Of a stretch of DNA of 32,700 nucleotides, positions 22,883 to 30,385 are shown piece by piece. The translations under genes were made by a program, and so were the position numbers. The notes under the pieces were generated by a model. The model was not told the origin of the DNA. It worked only from the letters and a program-made list of their open reading frames with translations, and did not search any database. Within the stretch, counting starts at the first letter, position 1. Every line of letters begins with the position of its first letter. Source of the stretch: CAZGLR01 sp964526635 (GTDB taxonomy: Bacteria > Zixibacteria > MSB-5A5 > GN15 > JAAZOE01); contig CAZGLR010000025.1 in the NCBI GenBank assembly GCA_964526635.1, forward strand, positions 1 through 32,700, read 5' to 3'.

Positions 22883-24982
22883 ATGAAGATATGGCCGGGA
22901 GTTGATTATCCGCTGGGGGCGGTGTACGATGGGGCCGGTACCAATTTTGCTGTTTTTTCTGAAATCGCCGAACGGGTGGAATTGTGTTTATTCGACAGCG
23001 ATGGCGCTGAAACGCGAATTGACCTGCCGGAAGTAACCGGGTATATCTGGCATGGCTATTTGCCCATGATTGAGCCGGGACAGCGATATGGGTATCGGGT
23101 TCATGGACCCTGGGGCCCTAAAAAGGGCCATCGCTGTAATGCCGCCAAGTTGCTGCTCGATCCCTATGCGAAGGCTATTGATGGGCAGGTGAAATGGAAT
23201 CCGGCCGTCTTTTCATACAAGCATGGTTCCGATGGCGACACGCGTGAGGATAGCGACAGCGCATTATATATGCCTCGCTGTGTGGTCCATCAGCCGCATT
23301 TTGATTGGAGCGGTGATCGCCGACTTCAGATACCCTGGCACCACAGTGTCATTTACGAAACGCATGTCAAAAGCCTGACCGCCAATCATCCGGATGTACC
23401 GCCGAAATTGCGCGGGACATACGCCGGCCTGGCCCAACCGGTCATTGTTGATTATTTAAGAAAGCTGGGGATTACCGCGATCGAACTTCTTCCGGTTCAT
23501 TATTTTATCCATGATAATCACCTGGTCGAGCGCGGCTTACGCAACTTCTGGGGATATAACTCAATTGGATATTTTGCGCCGCATAATGAATATGCCTCTG
23601 ATCGACGGCCGGGGGCGGCGGTCGCAGAATTTCGCCAGATGGTCAAAACCATGCATCAGGCCGGCATTGAGGTGATTCTCGATGTTGTCTATAATCATAC
23701 CGCCGAGGGCAATCATCTGGGACCGACACTGTGTTTCAAGGGGATCGATAATGCCTATTACTATCGCCTGACTAAAGACAGGCGGTATTACATGGATTAC
23801 ACCGGCACCGGCAACAGCCTGCACATGCGCCATCCGCATGTCCTGCAGCTTATTATGGATTCATTGCGATACTGGATAACGGAGATGCATGTCGATGGTT
23901 TCCGCTTCGACCTGGCCTCCACCCTGGCCCGGGAACTGCACGATGTTGATCGGTTGTCGGCCTTTTTTGATCTTATTCAGCAGGACCCGATTGTCAGTCA
24001 GGTCAAACTGATTGCTGAACCATGGGATGTCGGTGAAGGCGGTTATCAAGTGGGGAATTTTCCACCGGTCTGGACGGAATGGAATGGCAAATACCGCGAT
24101 TGCGTGCGTGACTTCTGGCGCGGCGAAGATCAACGGCTGGGCGAGTTTGCCTCACGATTCACCGGGAGTTCGGATTTATACGAGAACACATCACGTCAGC
24201 CGCATGCGAGTATCAATTTCATTACAGCGCATGATGGTTTTACTCTCAACGACCTGGTTTCATTCAATGAAAAACACAATGAGGCCAATGGCGAAGAAAA
24301 TCGCGATGGCGAAAATCATAACCGGTCGTGGAATTGCGGGGTCGAAGGCCCGACCGATGATCCTGAAGTATTACGACTGCGCAAACTCCAGAAAAGAAAT
24401 TTTGTAACGACCTTAATCCTTTCGCAGGGCGTACCGATGCTTCTGGGTGGTGATGAAATGGGCCGCACCCAGTTTGGCAATAATAACGCATACTGTCAGG
24501 ACAACGAAATTTCATGGTATGATTGGAATAATGTCGATGAGGATTTTCTTGATTTTTGCCGTCATCTGATCCATTTCCACAGCGAGCATCCGGTATTTAG
24601 GCGCCGGGGATGGTTTCAGGGTCGGCCGATTTATGGCAGTGATATTAAGGATATCGCATGGTTTGCACTCGATGGTGAACAGATGGATGAAGAAGACTGG
24701 AATACCGGATACGCCAAATCGCTGGGCGTTTTTCTAAACGGTGAAACTATTCCCAATCCCAACCCGAAAGGTGAGCCGGTTGTCGATGATAATTTCTACA
24801 TGATATTCAATGCGCATTATGAAGCGCTTGATTTCGTATTACCCGATACGGAATGGGGCGAGGAATGGACCAGGGTTCTCGATACATCAATCGGCTGGAT
24901 TGACAGCGAAGATATGATCAAGGCCGGCGGCAAGCTCAAGGTCAACGCCCGTTCTCTGGTGGTGCTGCGTCATGTCGCATGA
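22883..24982 (+). CDS. glgX: Glycogen debranching enzyme GlgX/TreX
   Basis: This is a GH13 enzyme that cleaves alpha-1,6 branches in glycogen, releasing chains for the TreY/TreZ route encoded next. An N-terminal CBM48-like domain (about 1-110) includes GTNFAVFSEIAERVELCLF. The GH13 barrel shows DVVYNHTAEG, nucleophile Asp in DGFRFDLASTLARE, acid/base Glu in IAEPWDVGEGGYQVGNFP, and FITAHDGFTLNDLVSFN with the stabilising histidine-aspartate. ENRDGENHNRSWNCGVEG is specific to GlgX/TreX. At 699 residues from ATG 22883 the length is typical. A TTG at 22865 is in frame but extends the protein into unconserved sequence. The gene overlaps treY by 11 bases. Confidence 0.95.
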   Translation: MKIWPGVDYPLGAVYDGAGTNFAVFSEIAERVELCLFDSDGAETRIDLPEVTGYIWHGYLPMIEPGQRYGYRVHGPWGPKKGHRCNAAKLLLDPYAKAIDGQVKWNPAVFSYKHGSDGDTREDSDSALYMPRCVVHQPHFDWSGDRRLQIPWHHSVIYETHVKSLTANHPDVPPKLRGTYAGLAQPVIVDYLRKLGITAIELLPVHYFIHDNHLVERGLRNFWGYNSIGYFAPHNEYASDRRPGAAVAEFRQMVKTMHQAGIEVILDVVYNHTAEGNHLGPTLCFKGIDNAYYYRLTKDRRYYMDYTGTGNSLHMRHPHVLQLIMDSLRYWITEMHVDGFRFDLASTLARELHDVDRLSAFFDLIQQDPIVSQVKLIAEPWDVGEGGYQVGNFPPVWTEWNGKYRDCVRDFWRGEDQRLGEFASRFTGSSDLYENTSRQPHASINFITAHDGFTLNDLVSFNEKHNEANGEENRDGENHNRSWNCGVEGPTDDPEVLRLRKLQKRNFVTTLILSQGVPMLLGGDEMGRTQFGNNNAYCQDNEISWYDWNNVDEDFLDFCRHLIHFHSEHPVFRRRGWFQGRPIYGSDIKDIAWFALDGEQMDEEDWNTGYAKSLGVFLNGETIPNPNPKGEPVVDDNFYMIFNAHYEALDFVLPDTEWGEEWTRVLDTSIGWIDSEDMIKAGGKLKVNARSLVVLRHVA

Positions 24983-27626
24983 GGCATCACCGACATATCG
25001 CCTGCAGCTCCGACCTGGCTTTGGATTTAAAGAAGCCGAGAAGTTGATCGATTATTTCACTGATCTTGGCATTGGGTATCTCTACACCTCGCCCTATCTC
25101 CAGGCGGCCGCCGGCAGCACGCACGGCTATGACATCGTTGACCCCAGCCGGGTAAATCGCGAACTGGGTGGACGCGAGGCACACTCCCGACTGTGCAAGG
25201 CCCTGCGAAAGGCGGGGCTCGACCATATGATCGATGTCGTTCCGAATCATATGGCGATACCCGGTAAACAGAATCCGTGGTGGTGGGATGTTCTCGAAAA
25301 CGGCCCCTCGAGCCGTTTTGCAACCTATTTCGATGTCGACTGGGAGGCCTCGGAAGATCGCTGGCTGAACAAGGTTTTACTGCCGGTGCTGGGTGATCAT
25401 TATGGGCGCATCCTCGAAGACGGTCAGTTGCAGTTAATGCATGATCGTGGGATATTTACACTGCATTACCATGAGCATGTCTTTCCGGTTGATCCATCGA
25501 GTCTGGTAGGGTTATTGAGCCGCGCTGCGGAAGCGTGCGGATCAGAGGAACTGGCCTTTCTGGCCGAAAGCCATGCCCGCCTGCCGCGGCCGACTGTCAC
25601 GGCCAGCCAGGCGGTGGAACGGCGGCACCGGGACAAGGCGGTCCTGCTGGATTTGCTGGCGCGGTTGTGTCGTGAGAATCCCGAAGTGATCGAGGCAATC
25701 GATGCTGAGGTAGCGATGCTGAACGCCAATCCCGATGCGCTTGATTTTCTGATCGACGATCAGAATTATCGGCTCTCTTTTTGGCGAACAGCCAGCCGTG
25801 ATCTGGGGTATCGGCGCTTTTTCGATATCAAAGATTTGGCCGGTTTGCGGGTTGAGGATATGGAAGTGTTCCGGGCCACACATGCCCTGCCAATTGTCTG
25901 GGTGAAAAAGGGCTGGGTCCAGGGCCTGCGCATCGATCACCCCGACGGTCTGCGTGACCCCGGCGAATATTTCCACAGGCTTCGCGAAGCCTGTCCTGAG
26001 GTTTGGATCGTGGCGGAAAAGATTCTCATGCCCGATGAAAAGTTGCCGTCACACTGGCCGATTGCGGGCACGACAGGATACGAATTTCTAAACCTGGCAC
26101 AGGGATTATTTGTCGATTTCAACAATGAAGCTGCGTTGACACAAATCTATGAAAAATTTATCGATAGCCAGATCGAACTCGAGGAATTGTTCCGCACCTC
26201 CAAACGCCTGGTATTGACTGAACTGCTGGGCAGTGAATTGAATCGTCTGACCAGTTTGTTTATCAATATCTGTGAACGGCATCGCCGCTATCGGGATTAC
26301 ACGCGTCATGAACTGCAGGAGGCCTTGCGGGGGACAGCCGTCTGCTTCCCCGTGTATCGCTCGTATATGGTCAATGCCGATTCGAAACATCGTCGAACCG
26401 ATCTCGCCTATATCGACCAGGCGATCGATAACGCCCGTGAGGAACGACCCGATCTCGATCCGGAATTGTTCGCATTCCTGCGTGAATTGCTTTTGCTGCG
26501 AATTGATGGAGATCTGGAACATGAGCTGGCGGTGCGCTTTCAACAATTAACCAGCGCAGCTATGGCCAAGGGCATCGAAGACACTTCGTTGTATCGGTAT
26601 CATCGACTCACCGCGCTCAACGAAGTTGGCGCCGATCTGATGGTATTTGGCATCGGTATTGCGAAGTTTCATGAGAAATGTATCGAAAACCAGACCGATC
26701 GGCCCCATATGCTGCTCGCATCGACCACGCATGATACCAAACGCAGTGAGGATGTCCGTGCCCGACTGATGCTGCTGTCGGAGATACCCGAACGCTGGGC
26801 CGATGCAGTCGAAAACTGGGCCACTCACAATGCCGGATATAAAACAGATGGCATACCGGATCATAATACGGAATACCTGTTATACCAGACCCTGGTCGGG
26901 GCCTGGCCAATTGAGCCGGAACGCATCACCGCCTACATGGAAAAGGCGGTGCGTGAGGCCAAGGTACACACCTCATGGCGAAACCAGGATGACAACTTCG
27001 AAAATGGTCTGAGAGATTTTATTGAAGCGATACTTGCCGATGATGATTTTGTTGCTGAGTTCGAGCATTTTGTCAAAGACATAATTCTCCCCGGTAGAAT
27101 AAACAGCATGGCGCTGACCCTCATCAAATTGACTGCGCCCGGCATCCCCGATATTTATCAGGGAACCGAATTGTGGGACCTCAGTCTTGTTGATCCGGAC
27201 AATCGCCGTCCGGTCGATTTCGATATGAGAAGGAAACTGCTATCGGAAGCCGCGCGTCTCTCCCCTTCTGATATCATTGGCAGGATGGACGATGGTCTCC
27301 CCAAAATGTGGGTGATCCGTCAGGCACTGCATCTGCGCCGGGAGCATCCGGAGTTATTTGGAAGCGACGCGGCTTATCGACCCATTGTAGCAAACGGAGC
27401 AAAGGCGGATCATGTGGTGGCATTTGCCCGGGCCGATAGAGTAATAACGGTCGTGCCGCGATTGGTCATGAGTGTCGCCGGTAACTGGGGCGATACGGCC
27501 ATCGAACTGCTCGAGGGCGGCTGGGAGAATATCTTGACCGGCGAACGGGTCAACGGCCCGAGAGTACCGGTCGCGAAACTATTGGGACATTTTCCAGTAG
27601 CACTTCTGGTGCAAAGGGAATCGTGA
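24972..27626 (+). CDS. treY: Malto-oligosyltrehalose synthase
   Basis: TreY converts the reducing-end glucose of maltodextrins from alpha-1,4 to alpha,alpha-1,1 linkage, forming maltooligosyl trehalose. The opening YRLQLRPGFGFKEAEKLIDY and SPYLQAAAGSTHGYDIVDP are TreY signatures. Catalytic-site blocks include DVVPNHMAI, the nucleophile Asp in GLRIDHPDGLRDP, the acid/base Glu in WIVAEKIL, and STTHDTKRSEDVRARL. The C-terminal QGTELWDLSLVDPDNRRPVD is also characteristic. The length of 884 residues is within the family's range. The start at 24972 overlaps the end of glgX, and the stop is three bases before treZ, so the three genes form one operon. Confidence 0.96.
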   Translation: MSHEASPTYRLQLRPGFGFKEAEKLIDYFTDLGIGYLYTSPYLQAAAGSTHGYDIVDPSRVNRELGGREAHSRLCKALRKAGLDHMIDVVPNHMAIPGKQNPWWWDVLENGPSSRFATYFDVDWEASEDRWLNKVLLPVLGDHYGRILEDGQLQLMHDRGIFTLHYHEHVFPVDPSSLVGLLSRAAEACGSEELAFLAESHARLPRPTVTASQAVERRHRDKAVLLDLLARLCRENPEVIEAIDAEVAMLNANPDALDFLIDDQNYRLSFWRTASRDLGYRRFFDIKDLAGLRVEDMEVFRATHALPIVWVKKGWVQGLRIDHPDGLRDPGEYFHRLREACPEVWIVAEKILMPDEKLPSHWPIAGTTGYEFLNLAQGLFVDFNNEAALTQIYEKFIDSQIELEELFRTSKRLVLTELLGSELNRLTSLFINICERHRRYRDYTRHELQEALRGTAVCFPVYRSYMVNADSKHRRTDLAYIDQAIDNAREERPDLDPELFAFLRELLLLRIDGDLEHELAVRFQQLTSAAMAKGIEDTSLYRYHRLTALNEVGADLMVFGIGIAKFHEKCIENQTDRPHMLLASTTHDTKRSEDVRARLMLLSEIPERWADAVENWATHNAGYKTDGIPDHNTEYLLYQTLVGAWPIEPERITAYMEKAVREAKVHTSWRNQDDNFENGLRDFIEAILADDDFVAEFEHFVKDIILPGRINSMALTLIKLTAPGIPDIYQGTELWDLSLVDPDNRRPVDFDMRRKLLSEAARLSPSDIIGRMDDGLPKMWVIRQALHLRREHPELFGSDAAYRPIVANGAKADHVVAFARADRVITVVPRLVMSVAGNWGDTAIELLEGGWENILTGERVNGPRVPVAKLLGHFPVALLVQRES

Positions 27627-27629
27627 TTT

Positions 27630-29372
27630 ATGGCAACTATTCGAGTCTGGGCGCCATTTGTCGACCAGATTGAAATAGACAGCGGCGGTAAACTGATCAC
27701 CATGAAACGAAGTGATTGCGGCTGGTGGTCGGTCGATGCCCCCCATATCGAACATGGCAACGATTATGCCTTTCTTGTCGATGGTCGCGGACCGTTTCCC
27801 GATCCGCGTTCCTCGTGGCAGCCGGAGGGCGTCAACGGACTATCGCGCTGGGTCGATCACAGCAACTTCACCTGGCATGACAGCGACTGGCAGCCGCCGC
27901 CGGTGAGTTCGGCTGTGTTTTATGAACTCCATGTCGGGACATATACGCCTGAGGGAACATTCGCGGCAATACTCGAAAAGCTCGATCATCTTAAAGATCT
28001 CGGTATTACCCATGTCGAATTGATGCCGGTGGCGCACTTCCCCGGTAGTCGCGGCTGGGGCTACGACGGTGTCGATCTCTACGCCCCGCATCATGCCTAT
28101 GGCGGTCCCGAGGGTCTTAAAACTCTGGTCGATGCCTGTCACCAGCGGGGTCTGGCCGTGATGCTCGATGTGGTCTATAATCATCTTGGGCCGCTGGGGA
28201 ATTATCTCAGTCAGTATGGGCCGTACTTTTCGCAGAAATATAAGACACCATGGGGAGAAGCGGTCAATTTCGACGGTCCCGAGAGCGACGAGGTCCGCCG
28301 CTTTTTCATCGACAACGCCCTGATGTGGCTGCGGGAGTATCATATCGATGGTCTCCGGATCGATGCCGTGCACGCTATTTTCGATATGTCCGCAATTCAC
28401 TTCCTGGAACAACTGGCGGCGGAAGTGGAGCTACTCGAGGGCGAACTGGGGCGGCATCTGTTGCTTATTGCCGAAAGCGACCTCAATGATCCTCGAATAA
28501 TTCGTCCGGTTGAACTGGGTGGGTATGGCATCGATGGTCAATGGAATGAAGACTTCCACCATGCGCTGCACAGCGTCCTGACCGGTGAACGCAGTGGCTA
28601 TTATCTCGATTTTGGGCCGATTTCCGATCTGGCCAAAGTGCTGACCGAGGGGCTGGCCAACGACGGCCGCTATTCGCCGTATCGACGGCGCCGCCACGGC
28701 CGCCCGGCCACCGGAATTTCAGCACATCAATTTATTGGCTGCCTGCAGAATCATGATCAGGTCGGCAACCGTGCCCTGGGCGATCGAACCAGCCATCTGC
28801 TCAATCCCGGACAGCTTAAAATCGGAGCGGCACTGACCATTCTTGGACCATTTTTGCCGATGCTGTTCATGGGTGAAGAATGGGCGGCCTCGAGCCCGTT
28901 TTTATACTTCACCGATCATCCCGATCCTCAACTGGGTGAAGCGCTTCGCAACGGCCGCCGCGAGGAATTCGCGGCCTTTGGCTGGGACCCGGAAAAGATC
29001 CCTGATCCACAGGATGAACAGACCTTTCTGACGTCAGGGCTTGACTGGTCGGAAACATCCAAAAGCCCGCATGCCGATCTGCATACATGGTATAAACAGC
29101 TCCTGGCACTGAGAAAAAGCCATCGTGACTTGAGTGATGGCCGCCTTGGTGCTGTCGGTATTATCTATGATGAAGATCAACGCTGGCTGGTGATGCGGCG
29201 TGGTGAAATCCAGGTGATTTGTAACTTTGCGGATAAGCCGCAGACGATTTTATCTCGCGAGGGGGGGCAGGACCAGATCATACTGGCTTCGCAAGATGGT
29301 ATTATACTTGGCGATAACATGGTTTCTCTGCCTGAGCATGCGGTGGCGGTCGTGATTGAATCGAAACAATAA
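27630..29372 (+). CDS. treZ: Malto-oligosyltrehalose trehalohydrolase
   Basis: TreZ releases free trehalose from the maltooligosyl trehalose made by TreY. An N-terminal CBM48-like region (about 1-90) precedes the GH13 barrel: FYELHVGTYTPEGTFAAI, ELMPVAHFPGSRGWGYDGVD, DVVYNHLGPLGNYL, nucleophile Asp in DGLRIDAVHAI, acid/base Glu in LLIAESDLNDPRI, and NHDQVGNRALGDR. At 580 residues it is a standard length. ATG 27630 has AAAGGGA upstream and lies immediately after the treY stop. With glgX and treY it makes a complete glycogen-to-trehalose pathway, used in other bacteria for osmotic, desiccation or carbon-storage stress; the sequence shows no specific regulator. Confidence 0.96.
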   Translation: MATIRVWAPFVDQIEIDSGGKLITMKRSDCGWWSVDAPHIEHGNDYAFLVDGRGPFPDPRSSWQPEGVNGLSRWVDHSNFTWHDSDWQPPPVSSAVFYELHVGTYTPEGTFAAILEKLDHLKDLGITHVELMPVAHFPGSRGWGYDGVDLYAPHHAYGGPEGLKTLVDACHQRGLAVMLDVVYNHLGPLGNYLSQYGPYFSQKYKTPWGEAVNFDGPESDEVRRFFIDNALMWLREYHIDGLRIDAVHAIFDMSAIHFLEQLAAEVELLEGELGRHLLLIAESDLNDPRIIRPVELGGYGIDGQWNEDFHHALHSVLTGERSGYYLDFGPISDLAKVLTEGLANDGRYSPYRRRRHGRPATGISAHQFIGCLQNHDQVGNRALGDRTSHLLNPGQLKIGAALTILGPFLPMLFMGEEWAASSPFLYFTDHPDPQLGEALRNGRREEFAAFGWDPEKIPDPQDEQTFLTSGLDWSETSKSPHADLHTWYKQLLALRKSHRDLSDGRLGAVGIIYDEDQRWLVMRRGEIQVICNFADKPQTILSREGGQDQIILASQDGIILGDNMVSLPEHAVAVVIESKQ

Positions 29373-29513
29373 CCCGTATTACTTGTTATAGTAAATAGTA
29401 GCATATTCGCATAATACCTGGCGGTGCCGTGTCGGAGGGTGTGGGAAAGAGCCGACAGGCAACCGTTGATTTTTTGCACGTTTTTTATAACGACAGGTTG
29501 TTCGGTCATAGAA

Positions 29514-29645
29514 TTATTCCTCCGGCCCCTCCGGAAGTGTCACATAAAACGCAGCTCCTTTTCCTTTTGTGCCCTCGGCCCGGACGTTGCCGCCGTGGTG
29601 ATCAATCACGCGCCGGACAATAGTCAGGCCGATGCCGATGCCGCC
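29514..29645 (-). pseudogene. C-terminal remnant of a histidine kinase
   Basis: The minus strand reads LGGIGIGLTIVRRVIDHHGG, then NVRAEGTKGKGAAFYVTLPE, ending with TAA at 29514-29516. This is the G2 box and last strands of a kinase ATPase domain. The match stops abruptly at about 29645, exactly where homology to a plus-strand NtrC-type regulator begins. The sensor, His box and most of the ATPase domain are absent, so it cannot function. It looks like the surviving tail of a divergent kinase/regulator pair after a deletion. Confidence 0.8.
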
Positions 29646-29653
29646 GAGCTGGC

Positions 29654-29941
29654 AACTGGCCGGGGAATGTCCGCGAGTTGAAAAATGCTGTTCAGAGCGC
29701 CATGACTCTGTGCGACGGAAAGACCCTTAAGCCGGAACATCTCCCCCCGCGGATTGCTGACCATGAACCACAGTGCCGTTCGGTAACATTCAAGATTGGT
29801 ACGTCGCTCAATAAGGTAGAGAAGACGATGGTCGTCAAGACGCTGGAAACAACCAACAACGATCGCCAGAAGGCGACGAAGCTCCTGGGTATCAGCCGGC
29901 GGTCGATATACAACAAACTTCACAAGCACGATTTGATGTAG
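29654..29941 (+). pseudogene. C-terminal remnant of an NtrC-type sigma54 activator
   Basis: The plus strand begins in mid-gene with NWPGNVRELKNAVQSAMTLC, the end of the sigma54-activator AAA+ domain, and continues to a Fis-type helix-turn-helix (KVEKTMVVKTLETTNNDRQK, then ATKLLGISRRSIYNKLHKHD) and TAG at 29939-29941. The receiver domain and Walker motifs are missing. A TTG at 29678 would permit an 87-residue product containing only the DNA-binding end, but no convincing ribosome binding site precedes it. The break lies within about 10 bases of the kinase remnant's break, which points to one deletion. Confidence 0.82.
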
Positions 29942-29946
29942 AATCC

Positions 29947-30204
29947 ATGGACATAGAATACATCTATGCAGCCGACAATAACCACCACCGACACCTGCGC
30001 CGACGGATCGCCCAGCATTGCCATGAGCGCGGTATCCTGACGCGGATAACTGATCGGGAGGCTCCGGTCTCGGAACCGGTCGTGATTGTCGATGGCTACC
30101 AGGTAATTTGCCATGTCAATGGCCATAACGATAACGGGAACGGCCGTCCGCGCCTGCCACGGGAAGTGGCAGAGCTGATCGACTGGCGGGCCTGGATAAG
30201 CTGA
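29947..30204 (+). CDS. Unknown 85-aa protein downstream of the regulator remnant
   Basis: The ORF reads MDIEYIYAADNNHHRHLRRR, continues through a helix (IAQHCHERGILTRITDRE) and has PVVIVDGYQVICHV near residues 44-57. The strand-helix-strand order, with Pro before a VVIVDG strand, is reminiscent of a glutaredoxin-like fold, but the CxxC is missing. The start lies five bases after the NtrC remnant stop with no clear ribosome binding site, so it probably depended on coupling to that gene. It may have lost its promoter in the same deletion. Confidence 0.5.
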   Translation: MDIEYIYAADNNHHRHLRRRIAQHCHERGILTRITDREAPVSEPVVIVDGYQVICHVNGHNDNGNGRPRLPREVAELIDWRAWIS

Positions 30205-30225
30205 AAAAAAGACGCCACTTCACCT

Positions 30226-30258
30226 GAGACCTCTTGTCTCTTTGAGACATCTCGTCTC
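30226..30258. repeat. Two tandem GAGAC-N5-GTCTC hairpins
   Basis: GAGAC-CTCTT-GTCTC (30226-30240) and GAGAC-ATCTC-GTCTC (30244-30258) sit three bases apart, with identical 5-bp stems at an 18-base period. They follow the 85-aa gene and precede the terminator. Confidence 0.7.
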
Positions 30259-30328
30259 CTTCATCAACGGGCAGGCGACTGCCCTGCCGGACTGCTTTCT
30301 TGGACGGCAGCCCGACACACACTAAAAG

Positions 30329-30360
30329 CCCCCGGCTGCTTTCGCAGCCGGGGGTTTTTT
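30329..30360 (+). terminator. Strong rho-independent terminator, possibly bidirectional
   Basis: CCCCCGGCTGC (30329-30339) pairs perfectly with GCAGCCGGGGG (30344-30354) around loop TTTC, followed by six T's. On the minus strand the stem is followed by four T's after one C, so it may also end the large minus-strand gene that stops at 30386. Confidence 0.92.
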
Positions 30361-30385
30361 GTTTCTCCCTTTTCTGCCAGGATTT

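Noticed and set aside
29514..29941. An intact overlapping gene pair
   Set aside because: Both proteins start in the middle of conserved domains, so these are remnants and not overlapping full genes.
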